47,742 bases of DNA. Source: an uncultured Bacillota bacterium. GTDB taxonomy: Bacteria; Bacillota; Clostridia; Christensenellales; QAND01. The translations under genes and the position numbers were made by a program. The stretch lies in contig CAJJKN010000011.1 in assembly GCA_905188085.1 (NCBI GenBank), positions 1 to 47,742 on the forward strand. The letters are read 5' to 3'. A model generated the notes under the pieces. The model was given only the letters and a program-made list of their open reading frames with translations, was not told where the DNA came from and searched no databases. How positions within the stretch are numbered: position 1 is the stretch's first letter; every line of letters begins with the position of its first letter. This document shows positions 39,732 through 47,575 of the stretch, piece by piece.

Positions 39732-40580
39732 ATGTCGGATATTAAAATTGTGATGACGGACATGGACGGCACCTATATGGAAAATTCCTTTAAGGTGGTG
39801 GAAGAAAACCTAAAAGCCACGCGTGCATTGGCGGAAAGGGGCATTCCGGTTTGTGCGGTGACGGCGAGAAACTTGGGCCTGGTGCGACGGATGCTGCATT
39901 TGGGGGAACTGGAAACCTATTGTGTGAACAACAACGGCTGTTCGGTGCATAATGTGCAGACGGGAGAGAGTCTGTGGAGCAACCCGATTCCGGAAAAATG
40001 GGTGGTAGCCGCCGTGAAGGCTTGCGAAAGAATTAAGGATACGGGCATTCAGGTGGAACTGCATACGGGGGAAAGGTCCATTGATTACGGGCCGCTGAAA
40101 ACCAGGCCGAGCCATGCGGATGTGGAAAACGAAAAGACGGAACAAGCGTATCGGTGCCCCACGGTGGTGGCAGAAAGCCTGGACCATGCTTTGGAATTGG
40201 CACAGGGGAAAATTGAATTGATTCGCGTGTTTGATTATCAGGAAAAACCGGGGCTGCCGGGATCGTTTTACCGGGATTTGATTATGGGCGGCGAATTTAT
40301 GTTGACAAGTTCTAATGAAATCGTATTGGAAATTATGGCGGCCGGCAGTAGCAAACGGAACGGGGCAGAACAGTTGGCCAAGGCGCTGGGCATTAAGCGG
40401 GAAGAAGTGATGTGCCTGGGAGACGGCGCCAACGACATTGGGATGATCAACTGGGCCGGCGTTGGCGTGGCGATGGGCAATGCTTCCGACGAAGTGAAAG
40501 TAGCGGCGGACTATGTGTCTTGCGATTTTAAGCAGGGCGGCGTGGCCAGAGCGGTTGAAAAGTTTATTTTGAACAAATAA
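39732..40580 (+). CDS. Cof-type HAD-IIB phosphatase, array member 9
   Basis: A 282-residue paralogue, the last of the run. I start at ATG 39732 (MSDIKIVMTDMDGTYMEN), with GAGGGAAG upstream. The frame is open further upstream only because it overlaps member 8. D10/D12 in TDMDGTYM, threonine in VTARNL, lysine in GSSKRNGAEQL, aspartates in GDGANDIGMI. It is related to member 8 in cap and C-terminal half. It lies 16 bases before the DUF362 gene and is probably cotranscribed with it. Confidence 0.92.
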   Translation: MSDIKIVMTDMDGTYMENSFKVVEENLKATRALAERGIPVCAVTARNLGLVRRMLHLGELETYCVNNNGCSVHNVQTGESLWSNPIPEKWVVAAVKACERIKDTGIQVELHTGERSIDYGPLKTRPSHADVENEKTEQAYRCPTVVAESLDHALELAQGKIELIRVFDYQEKPGLPGSFYRDLIMGGEFMLTSSNEIVLEIMAAGSSKRNGAEQLAKALGIKREEVMCLGDGANDIGMINWAGVGVAMGNASDEVKVAADYVSCDFKQGGVARAVEKFILNK

Positions 40581-40596
40581 GGAAAAGGAACAGAAC

Positions 40597-41739
40597 ATGC
40601 AACAGCATTCGGTAGCGCTGGTGGGATGCCAGAGCTATAACCAAAAAGAAGTGGACGCTGCGGTGCAACGGGCTTTTGACCTGCTGGGCGGATTGAAACA
40701 ATGGATTCATCCCGGGATGAAAGTGGCGATTAAAGTAAATCTTTTGATGAAGAAAAAGCCGGAGGGATTTACGACCACGCATCCTGCCGTGGTGGAAGCG
40801 GTGGTAAAACAAGTGCAGGCGTTGGGCGCGCAGGCGGTGATCGGCGACAGCCCGGGCGGGCCGTTTACCGCTTCGAAGGTGCACGGTATATACAAAGTTT
40901 GCGGAATGGAACAGGTGTCAGAGAGGACGGTGGCTGAACTAAATGAGGATTTTGAGCAGGTTTCTGTGTATCACGAAAAGGCGATTCGGTTAAAACAATT
41001 GCAGATTTGCCGGTATTTAACGCAGGTGGACGCCGTGATAGACTGCGCAAAGCTGAAAACGCATGGACTGACGCAATACACGGGCGCGGTGAAAAATCTG
41101 TATGGCTGTATTCCGGGGACGGTGAAGATGGAATATCATTTTCGGATGCCGGAACTGGCGGAATTTTCACAGATGCTGGTGGATTTGTGTGAATATGTGC
41201 GGCCGGTGATCAGCTTGATAGACGCGGTGGAGGCCATGGAAGGGGATGGGCCGAGCGGCGGCGAAAAGAGAAAGATGAACTGTTTGATTGCTGCCCCAAG
41301 CCCGTATGCGGCAGACGTGGTGGGCAGCAGGCTGATGAATTTGGATCCGGCGCGCATCTGCACAACGCAGCGCGCGATGGAAAGAGGGTTGGTGGATCCG
41401 GAAAAGGTGGAAGTGCTGGGCGAGGATTGGCAGGCATATGTGGCCAAGGATTATGTGGTGCCGCCGGTAAACCATGGGAAAAGCCTGCCCAGGATGGCGC
41501 CGAAATGCATTATGAACCTATTGGAAAAGATGATGAAGCCGAAGCCGGTGTTTATGCACGAAAAGTGTGTCGGCTGCGGGGACTGCTTTAGAAGCTGCCC
41601 GCCCAAGGCGATTTCGATGCAGAAGGGAAAGCCGGAGGCGGATTTGGAGAAATGCATCCGTTGCTTTTGCTGCCAGGAGCTTTGTCCGGTGCAGGCGATT
41701 AAAATCAAACGAAGCAAATTGTTGAAATGGATTGGTTAG
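40597..41739 (+). CDS. DUF362 domain protein with C-terminal 2[4Fe-4S] ferredoxin domain
   Basis: A 380-residue protein. Residues 1 to about 290 match the DUF362 pattern: VALVGCQSYNQKEVDAAVQR, the motif KPEGFTTTHPAVVEAVV, AVIGDSPGGPFT, and CAKLKTHGLTQYTGAVKNLY-like text. The C-terminus (about 315-370) carries two complete four-cysteine clusters, CVGCGDCFRSCP and CIRCFCCQELCP, for two [4Fe-4S] centres. These proteins are common in anaerobes. No defined reaction is established, though a redox role is likely. The stop directly abuts the trmL ATG. Confidence 0.9.
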   Translation: MQQHSVALVGCQSYNQKEVDAAVQRAFDLLGGLKQWIHPGMKVAIKVNLLMKKKPEGFTTTHPAVVEAVVKQVQALGAQAVIGDSPGGPFTASKVHGIYKVCGMEQVSERTVAELNEDFEQVSVYHEKAIRLKQLQICRYLTQVDAVIDCAKLKTHGLTQYTGAVKNLYGCIPGTVKMEYHFRMPELAEFSQMLVDLCEYVRPVISLIDAVEAMEGDGPSGGEKRKMNCLIAAPSPYAADVVGSRLMNLDPARICTTQRAMERGLVDPEKVEVLGEDWQAYVAKDYVVPPVNHGKSLPRMAPKCIMNLLEKMMKPKPVFMHEKCVGCGDCFRSCPPKAISMQKGKPEADLEKCIRCFCCQELCPVQAIKIKRSKLLKWIG

Positions 41740-42201
41740 ATGATAAACATTGTATTGGTATCGCCGGAGATTCCGCAGAATACGGGAAACATTGCAAGAA
41801 CATGCGCGGCGACGGGCTGTGCGCTGCATTTGGTGAAGCCGTTGGGATTTTCCATTGACGATAAACACTTAAAACGTGCCGGGTTGGACTATTGGGATAA
41901 GGTGGTCGTAGGGGTGTACGACTGCTTTGAAGAGCTGGAAGAAAAACACCCGGAGGCTAACTTTTATCTGGTGGAAACGGACGGAAGCCGGTTTCACACG
42001 GAGGTAAAGTATCCGGACGATGTATTTTTTGTGTTTGGCAAAGAGACAAAAGGACTGCCCAAAGAGCTGATTGAAAAATATAAAGACCAGCTGGTGCGGC
42101 TGCCGATGAGAAAGGGGCTGCGCAGCTTAAACCTGTCCAATGCGGCGGCGGTGATGGTGTATGAAGCGCTGCGGCAGAGAAACTTTGACGGGCTGGAATA
42201 A
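41740..42201 (+). CDS. trmL: tRNA (cytidine/uridine-2'-O-)-methyltransferase TrmL
   Basis: A 153-residue SPOUT (knotted) methyltransferase that methylates the wobble ribose (position 34) of leucine tRNAs using S-adenosylmethionine. Diagnostic motifs: PEIPQNTGNIARTCAATG, PLGFSIDDKHLKRAGLDYW, FFVFGKETKGLPKEL and RSLNLSNAAAVMVYEALRQ. The ATG begins at the base after the DUF362 stop. A terminator follows. Confidence 0.95.
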   Translation: MINIVLVSPEIPQNTGNIARTCAATGCALHLVKPLGFSIDDKHLKRAGLDYWDKVVVGVYDCFEELEEKHPEANFYLVETDGSRFHTEVKYPDDVFFVFGKETKGLPKELIEKYKDQLVRLPMRKGLRSLNLSNAAAVMVYEALRQRNFDGLE

Positions 42202-42210
42202 CAACAAAAG

Positions 42211-42236
42211 AAGGCGGCCAAAGGGCTGCTTTTTTA
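42211..42236 (+). terminator. Terminator after trmL
   Basis: AAG-CGGCC pairs with GGCTG-CTT around AAAG, with one bulged G, and is followed by a run of T. It closes the long HAD/DUF362/trmL transcript. Confidence 0.7.
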
Positions 42237-42249
42237 TTTTGAAATAAAA

Positions 42250-42286
42250 TTAACACAACCTTTACAAAGATTAACACAATCTTTGC
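42250..42286 (+). promoter_or_regulatory. PHO-box-like direct repeats before the Na/phosphate cotransporter
   Basis: TTAACA, TTTACA, TTAACA and TTTGCC occur in series with spacers of 5, 4 and 5 bases, so the hexamers lie 10-11 bases apart on one face of the helix. This is the form of PhoP-binding sites (TT[ATC]ACA repeats) in Gram-positive bacteria. A -10-like TATGGT (42292-42297) lies just downstream. Confidence 0.6.
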
Positions 42287-42365
42287 CGAAGTATGGTGAA
42301 AAGACGAAGCGAATCAGGTAAAATAAGCTGATTGATTATTATTGCTTTGTGGGGAGAATGGGAGT

Positions 42366-44009
42366 ATGACAATATACGATATTTTTTCGCTGCTGGGCGG
42401 CCTGGGGCTGTTCCTATACGGGATGGATATGATGGGCAAGGGACTGGAATCGGCAGCGGGAAACAAGCTGAAAACGGTTTTGGAGAAATTAACCAGCAAC
42501 CGCCTTAGAGGCGTGTTGGTGGGCGCGCTGGTGACCTGTGTAATTCAATCTTCATCGGCTACGACGGTGATGGTGGTAGGCTTTGTAAATGCAGGGCTTA
42601 TGAATTTATCCCAGGCCTTTGGCGTAATTTTGGGGGCGAACATCGGCACTACGATTACGGCGCAGATTATAGCGCTGGATCTGTCCGAATTAGCGCCGCT
42701 GTTTATCATCATCGGCGTGGCGCCGTTGATGTTTTCCAAACGCCAATCCATCCGCAACCTTTCCATGGTGGTAGCCGGGTTTGGTATTCTGTTCTTTGGG
42801 ATGAACACGATGAGCGTGGCGATGGAGCCGCTGCGCAACGCTCCGTGGTTCCTTTCGCTGATGGGCGGTATGGAAAACCCGGTGATGGGCATTTTGGTAG
42901 GCGCTGTGTTTACGGCGATTATACAATCCTCCTCGGCATCGGTAGGGATTTTGCAGGCATTGGCGGCCAGCGGGGCGGTAGCTGTAACGGCGACGCATTA
43001 TGCGGGGCTGTATATCGTATTGGGCTGCAACATCGGCACCTGTGTTACGGCGCTGTTGGCAAGCATCGGCGGAAATACGATGGCAATACGCACCAGTATG
43101 ATGCACCTGATTACAAAGGTGGTCGGGGCGTTCCTGTTTGCAATTTTGATTGCGCTTTTGCCGCTGCCGGCGATTGTGGCGTCGTGGTCGCCCAATGATC
43201 CGTCGAGAATCATTGCAAACTTTCATACAATTTTCAACGTTATCAATACCATTGTATTGTTCCCGTTTGGTAATTTGATTGTAAAATGGATGATGAAGAT
43301 GATAAAAGGGAATACGGACAGAGATATGGAGGGAAGCACGCTCTATTTGGATGACCGTATTTTGGATACGCCGACGATGGCTTCCATTTCGATTCATCAG
43401 GAATTGGGCCGTTTGGCGGACAAAGTGAAAGATAACTTCGCGCTGTCGGTAGAAGCATTTTTTGAGCAGAGTGAGGAAAAGGCGGAGAAGGTATTTAGAG
43501 AAGAAAAAAATATTGACCACATTGCTGCAGAGATCATTCGGTTTTTGGTAAAACTGCAGGCGATTCCGGAAGTGACGGATACGGATCGACGCGATATTTT
43601 TCACTTACATGATGTGATCAGCAACATTGAGCGCATTGGGGACCATGCGGAAAACATTGCAGAATATGCCCTGGATTGCAGGACGAATGATTTCCATTTT
43701 TCGCAGGCGGCCATCAACGAACTGAAAGAGATGGTCTCACATGCGCAGCAGGCCTATGCGGCGGCCATTTGCGTGATTAAAGGCGAAGGCCACGAGGAAG
43801 AGGAACGCAGGCTGTGTTGGGAAAATGAGGACATGGTGGATAAATTGCGGGACGATGTGCGGGATAATCACTTGATTCGTTTGGCTAAGGGGGAATGCGA
43901 TCCGCGTTCCGGGATGGCGTATACGGACATGGTGGTGGATTTGGAACGTATTGCGGACCACGCGACAAACCTGGTGGGGCCGGAAGAAGAGAAAAACGCA
44001 GTTGTGTAA
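42366..44009 (+). CDS. Na/Pi-cotransporter family protein with PhoU-like C-terminal domain
   Basis: A 547-residue protein starting at ATG 42366, with GGGGAG about 9 bases upstream. The membrane part (residues 1 to about 320) shows the family's inverted duplication, each half with a QSSSA motif: VIQSSSATTVMVVGFVNAG and IIQSSSASVGILQAL. A cytosolic helical region (about 345-545) with HDVISNIERIGDHAENIAEY and VDLERIADHATNLVG is a PhoU-like domain. Such proteins import phosphate with sodium, and PhoU-type tails couple to phosphate signalling. The PHO-box-like repeats upstream support phosphate control. Confidence 0.94.
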   Translation: MTIYDIFSLLGGLGLFLYGMDMMGKGLESAAGNKLKTVLEKLTSNRLRGVLVGALVTCVIQSSSATTVMVVGFVNAGLMNLSQAFGVILGANIGTTITAQIIALDLSELAPLFIIIGVAPLMFSKRQSIRNLSMVVAGFGILFFGMNTMSVAMEPLRNAPWFLSLMGGMENPVMGILVGAVFTAIIQSSSASVGILQALAASGAVAVTATHYAGLYIVLGCNIGTCVTALLASIGGNTMAIRTSMMHLITKVVGAFLFAILIALLPLPAIVASWSPNDPSRIIANFHTIFNVINTIVLFPFGNLIVKWMMKMIKGNTDRDMEGSTLYLDDRILDTPTMASISIHQELGRLADKVKDNFALSVEAFFEQSEEKAEKVFREEKNIDHIAAEIIRFLVKLQAIPEVTDTDRRDIFHLHDVISNIERIGDHAENIAEYALDCRTNDFHFSQAAINELKEMVSHAQQAYAAAICVIKGEGHEEEERRLCWENEDMVDKLRDDVRDNHLIRLAKGECDPRSGMAYTDMVVDLERIADHATNLVGPEEEKNAVV

Positions 44010-44032
44010 AAAAGCGCGCAAGCGCTTTTTTT
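44010..44032 (+). terminator. Terminator of the Na/Pi-cotransporter gene
   Basis: AAAGCGC (44011-44017), a GCAA tetraloop, GCGCTTT (44022-44028) and a T run, immediately after the stop codon. Confidence 0.93.
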
Positions 44033-44640
44033 ATTGCCGGCGTTAGCAAAAAGCGAAAAAAGGGTATGCGGTATGCGGGAGATTTAAGGGAAAAAGCATA
44101 CACGGGCGTGTGAGGAAGAGTGGATAAGTGAGAAAAATTCAAGGCAAGAAAAAAGACGATGGACGGAAAACGGGAGAGAAAAGAACGAGCACAGAGAGGG
44201 GGATGAATGGGAATTTAACGGATTGAGAAAAACCGGCATGAACAAAAAAGAAGAAAACGAGCGCTGGCAGGGTGGCTGTGAAGAGGGACTAGGGGAAATT
44301 TTTGCGGAGACTGAAAAGGGGGGAAGAACAAAAACGGCAGGGGGTAAATGGAAGAAGGGCTGAAAAAGGAGAGAGATAAAACGGAGAAAATTTTCGGATT
44401 TCTGTGTTTTTGTATAAAAAGAGAGATTGAGAGAATATGAGATTCAAAAGCATGGAAATGCATAAAAAGAGAAGAGGCAAAAGGACGGGGCATAACGGGC
44501 AGGGATTTACAGGGAATATAAAAAAGGGAAGGAAAAGAGAAATATACAATTGGATGTATTAAAAATAAGAAACTAACACTATATATAAAATAAAAAAGGA
44601 AAACCGCAGGGATAGAGGGGAGTGGAACGGATAAAAGGTA
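44033..44640. other. Third gene-free purine-rich spacer
   Basis: About 600 bases with no credible gene on either strand. The + strand is A/G-rich: 44341-44400 holds 13 pyrimidines. Minus-strand open frames are F/S/P/L-rich low-complexity text. No transposase trace was recognised. It lies between convergent genes, so it carries no promoter need. Confidence 0.6.
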
Positions 44641-44671
44641 AAACAAAAGCCCGGGAAGGATATCCCGGGTA
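44641..44671 (-). terminator. Terminator of the metallo-beta-lactamase lipoprotein gene
   Basis: On the minus strand a CCCGGGA/TCCCGGG stem (44650-44656 and 44663-44669) is followed by CTTTTGTTT, about 20 bases after the stop. Confidence 0.82.
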
Positions 44672-44688
44672 TTTGAATTTTTATACAA

Positions 44689-45543
44689 TTAAGGTGTGGT
44701 ATAAGCGCCGTCACTGAAGAAAGAGAAATGCATGGTGCCGTTCAAATCGGTTCGATATAAGGCGGATCCGATCTGTGCAATGTTTTCGTAAGCGGCCTGC
44801 TGTTTTTTTAGTTTTTTATCCTCATAGCCGGAATCGTCGTCTTTGCTGATGACAACGATTTTAGGCTGCACGGCATTGAGAAATTTTGACGAAGCGACGT
44901 CTATGCCGTGATGACCCAGCTTTAAAAAGGTGCTGCGTAAGGAATCACCATATTCTTTGACGAGGGCCTTTTCTATTTTATCCTCGGCATCGCCCATGAA
45001 AAGCAGACGGTTTTGACCATAGGTAAACTGCAAAACGAGGCTTGCATTGTTGACGTTTTTTTCGTCTTCGGCATCATAGGGGGAAAGGACGGAGACATCC
45101 ACAGAGCCGAACTGAAAACGGTCGCCTTTGGATAAAAAAAGATAGGTGCTCCCTTCCTGCTTGATGGCGGTTTGTACAGAACGATATAAATCCGTATCTT
45201 TGGAGCGGGCGGTGGTATAAACAGCGGTTACGTCATAGTTTTCCAACACCCAGGAAACACCGCCGATATGATCTTTATCCGGATGGGTTAGAATTAGAGA
45301 ATCCAAATGTTGAATATTCAGCTGCTCTAAAGTATCGCCAATGGCGGACTGCGCATTGTAGGAGCCGTTGCCGGTGTCGATCATAATGGTTTGTCCTTCG
45401 GGAGACTGCAAGACGATGCAGTCTCCATGCTTTACGTCTATGACACTGACCTTGAGCTGGGGTGCATCGGAGGCGGAACAGCCGGAAAGAAGCAAGCTGC
45501 CCGACAAAAGGAACAAAAGCAACACGAAATGAATACGTTTCAT
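44689..45543 (-). CDS. ComEC-like metallo-beta-lactamase-fold lipoprotein
   Basis: A 284-residue minus-strand protein. The start is the ATG at 45543-45541 (MKRIHFVLLLFLLSG), preceded by AAGGAGG. The frame continues upstream without a sensible start. The signal peptide ends in the lipobox LLLSGC, so the mature protein is a lipoprotein. The MBL domain has IDTGNGSYNAQS, the metal motif LTHPDKDHIGGV, a conserved LLFMGDAE and LKLGHHGI. This matches the extracellular nuclease-like domain of ComEC and related secreted hydrolases. Substrate is unknown, and DNA or other phosphodiesters are plausible. It stands alone, divergent from the HMA gene. Confidence 0.9.
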   Translation of the reverse strand: MKRIHFVLLLFLLSGSLLLSGCSASDAPQLKVSVIDVKHGDCIVLQSPEGQTIMIDTGNGSYNAQSAIGDTLEQLNIQHLDSLILTHPDKDHIGGVSWVLENYDVTAVYTTARSKDTDLYRSVQTAIKQEGSTYLFLSKGDRFQFGSVDVSVLSPYDAEDEKNVNNASLVLQFTYGQNRLLFMGDAEDKIEKALVKEYGDSLRSTFLKLGHHGIDVASSKFLNAVQPKIVVISKDDDSGYEDKKLKKQQAAYENIAQIGSALYRTDLNGTMHFSFFSDGAYTTP

Positions 45544-45562
45544 AGAAGACCTCCTTGAGGCT

Positions 45563-45591
45563 ATTGTAATGGATTGGGAAAAGAAACGCAA
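45563..45591 (-). promoter_or_regulatory. Promoter of the metallo-beta-lactamase lipoprotein gene
   Basis: On the minus strand: -35 TTGCGT (complement of 45586-45591), 17-base spacer, -10 TACAAT (complement of 45563-45568). Confidence 0.65.
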
Positions 45592-45598
45592 AAAAAGG

Positions 45599-45627
45599 TT
45601 GCCAGAAAAGCCGGAACCCGCTATCAT
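45599..45627 (+). promoter_or_regulatory. Promoter of the HMA-fold gene
   Basis: -35 TTGCCA (45599-45604), 17-base spacer, -10 TATCAT (45622-45627), directed away from the lipoprotein promoter. Confidence 0.65.
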
Positions 45628-45673
45628 GAAAGAAAACAGGTATGAAGATGCCAAAAAACAGGGAGGATGCCCA

Positions 45674-45883
45674 ATGGAAATTTTGAATTTGAAAGTAAGC
45701 GGCATGGAAACGGAAAGAGACCCGAAAAAGGTGCGCCGTGCTGCCAAACAGTTTGAAGGCGTGGAAAAAGTGATCGTGGATGCGGAAACGGGTGCTGTGG
45801 AAGTGCATTTTGATATGCCGGCAACCGCCAACATCATCAAACTTGCGATTCAAGAAGAAGGATTTACCGTTACGGAAGCGTAA
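45674..45883 (+). CDS. Small HMA-fold protein without the CxxC metal site
   Basis: A 69-residue protein starting at ATG 45674, seven bases after GGGAGGA. It follows the heavy-metal-associated domain pattern: MEILNLKVSGMETERDPKKV, then a helix RRAAKQFEGVEKVIVDAETG, a strand AVEVHFDMPATANIIK and a final helix with EEGFTV. The metal-binding GMxCxxC is replaced by GMETERD, so no cysteine remains in the protein and copper or zinc binding of the usual kind is impossible. Its function is unknown. It may be a structural or protein-protein derivative. Own promoter and a bidirectional terminator. Confidence 0.75.
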   Translation: MEILNLKVSGMETERDPKKVRRAAKQFEGVEKVIVDAETGAVEVHFDMPATANIIKLAIQEEGFTVTEA

Positions 45884-45891
45884 GGGAAAAG

Positions 45892-45923
45892 AAAAAAGAG
45901 CCTGCCAGACAGGCTCTTTTTTA
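45892..45923. terminator. Bidirectional terminator between convergent genes
   Basis: A perfect 13-bp stem, AAAAAAGAGCCTG (45892-45904) with CAGGCTCTTTTTT (45910-45922), loop CCAGA. The A and T runs on both flanks let it end the HMA transcript and the GNAT transcript alike. Confidence 0.93.
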
Positions 45924-45927
45924 TTGC

Positions 45928-46368
45928 TTATTTTGTGGGATAGGGCTGGGTATATTCCATGATCCAATCCGGATGGCCGGGCGCGGTGAACCCGAGCTTT
46001 TGGTAAAAGGTTTGAGCATCTACCGTCATGAGAAGCCAACGATGCTGCTCTGCCAAATCGGGACAATGCATGATTTCATGAATCATCCATTGGCCGATGC
46101 CCTGGCCGCGCAGGCAATCATCCACAACGACATCTTCGATATAAGCGCAGGTGACAAAATCCGTGACGACACGGGCGCAGCCAACCAAGGCATTGTCTTT
46201 CAACAACACGAAAGAATAAGAATTTTCAAATGCTTTTTTGGTGGTGCGGCGTACACGGGACGGGCCCCAGTATTGTTTTTCGATTAAATCGCAAATCTCC
46301 TCTAAATTGACTTTTTCAGGATCGTTGGTCAAAAGAACGCCGTTTTTCTTGGCTTCAAAGACTGCCAT
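45928..46368 (-). CDS. GNAT-family N-acetyltransferase
   Basis: A 146-residue minus-strand acetyltransferase. The acetyl-CoA binding block is VVVDDCLRGQGIGQWMI (motif A, R/Q-x-x-G-x-G/A), with AYIEDVVV before it and FYQKLGF (motif B) after. Residues LVGCARVVTDFV form the central strands. The substrate is unknown. It resembles short bacterial GNATs of the YitI/ElaA-like kind. AGGAGG lies upstream of its ATG, and it is divergent from mnmA. Confidence 0.9.
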   Translation of the reverse strand: MAVFEAKKNGVLLTNDPEKVNLEEICDLIEKQYWGPSRVRRTTKKAFENSYSFVLLKDNALVGCARVVTDFVTCAYIEDVVVDDCLRGQGIGQWMIHEIMHCPDLAEQHRWLLMTVDAQTFYQKLGFTAPGHPDWIMEYTQPYPTK

Positions 46369-46407
46369 AATACATTCCTCCTAAAATGGATTGAAAAAGT
46401 TAGGGAT

Positions 46408-46436
46408 ATTGTACAGCGTTTTTGTAAAATAGGCAA
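46408..46436 (-). promoter_or_regulatory. Promoter of the GNAT gene
   Basis: On the minus strand: -35 TTGCCT (complement of 46431-46436), 17-base spacer, -10 TACAAT (complement of 46408-46413). Confidence 0.68.
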
Positions 46437-46443
46437 CCGATGT

Positions 46444-46472
46444 TTGCCAGGGGTATCGGTGTACAGTATAAT
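46444..46472 (+). promoter_or_regulatory. Promoter of mnmA
   Basis: -35 TTGCCA (46444-46449), 17-base spacer, consensus -10 TATAAT (46467-46472), 21 bases before the ATG. Confidence 0.8.
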
Positions 46473-46493
46473 AAACAAAAAGGGGGATGAAAC

Positions 46494-47567
46494 ATGCGTG
46501 TTACGGTAGGAATGTCCGGAGGGGTGGATTCTTCGGTTGCGGCCTGGCTATTAAAAGAACAGGGGTATGATGTGACGGGCATCTATATGGTGAACTGGGA
46601 AGAAGAGGATGAATCCGGCGTTTGCTCGGCTGTGGATGATTATGACGATGTGCGCCGTTGCTGTGATGCCATTGATATTCCCTATTATACGGTGAACTTT
46701 TCAAAAGAATATCGCGATCGGGTTTTTTCTGTTTTCTTGGAGGAATATGAGGCGGGGAGAACGCCGAACCCGGATGTTCTGTGCAACAGCGAGATAAAAT
46801 TTAATGCATTTTTGGATTTCGCATTGAAAACGGACGCGCAAGCATTGGCGACGGGACATTATTGCCAGCTGAAAAGAGAAGGCGAGACGGTTTCTTTGCT
46901 GCGGGGGGCGGACGATAACAAGGATCAAACTTACTTTTTGTGCGGATTAAACCAGCAGCAATTGAACAAGGCGATGTTTCCTGTGGGCGGCCTGCAAAAA
47001 TCGGAAGTGAGAGAATTGGCGAAAAAAGCAGGGCTTCCTACGGCAGCGAAAAAAGATTCTACCGGGATTTGCTTTATCGGGGAAAGAAACTTTTCAAGGT
47101 TTATCGGACAATATATTCAAAAAAGCGTTGGCCCGATGGTGGATATTGATACGGGGAAGATTATGGCGCAGCATGAGGGATTGTTTCACTATACCATCGG
47201 ACAGCGAAAGGGGATCGGCATCGGCGGAACGGGCAGCGGGGAACCGTGGTTTGTGACAAAAAAAGATCCGGCTAGCGGGACACTGTACATTTGCCAGGGG
47301 AAAAACCATCCGGCGCTGTACAGCAAAGGGCTGACGGCCTATAAGATGAACTGGATTTGCGGAGAACCGCCGGCGCAATCGTTTGATTGCACGGTGAAAT
47401 TCAGATACAGACAAAAGGATGTACCCTGCCATGTAGAAGTGGAAGGGAAGAGAATAGCCGTACAGTTTATAAGCCCGCAGAGGGCGGTGACGCCGGGGCA
47501 GTATGCTGTATTGTACCTGGGAGAGGTGTGCTTGGGGGGAGGTATAATTGAACAACCGATAGAATAA
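46494..47567 (+). CDS. mnmA: tRNA-specific 2-thiouridylase MnmA
   Basis: A 357-residue PP-loop enzyme that makes 2-thiouridine at wobble position 34 of Lys, Glu and Gln tRNAs, using ATP and sulfur from a cysteine desulfurase relay. The ATP loop is GMSGGVDSSVAAW. The two catalytic cysteines lie in PNPDVLCNSEIKF and DSTGICFIGERNF, and the C-terminal region has HYTIGQRKGIGIGG. It has all family landmarks at normal length. The preceding GGGGGATG supplies the ribosome-binding site. Confidence 0.97.
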   Translation: MRVTVGMSGGVDSSVAAWLLKEQGYDVTGIYMVNWEEEDESGVCSAVDDYDDVRRCCDAIDIPYYTVNFSKEYRDRVFSVFLEEYEAGRTPNPDVLCNSEIKFNAFLDFALKTDAQALATGHYCQLKREGETVSLLRGADDNKDQTYFLCGLNQQQLNKAMFPVGGLQKSEVRELAKKAGLPTAAKKDSTGICFIGERNFSRFIGQYIQKSVGPMVDIDTGKIMAQHEGLFHYTIGQRKGIGIGGTGSGEPWFVTKKDPASGTLYICQGKNHPALYSKGLTAYKMNWICGEPPAQSFDCTVKFRYRQKDVPCHVEVEGKRIAVQFISPQRAVTPGQYAVLYLGEVCLGGGIIEQPIE

Positions 47568-47575
47568 AAAAACTC

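Noticed and set aside
32589..40580. The HAD array as part of a prophage, polysaccharide or defence island
   Set aside because: No integrase, transposase, glycosyltransferase or nuclease gene is present, and base composition and ribosome-binding sites match the neighbours.
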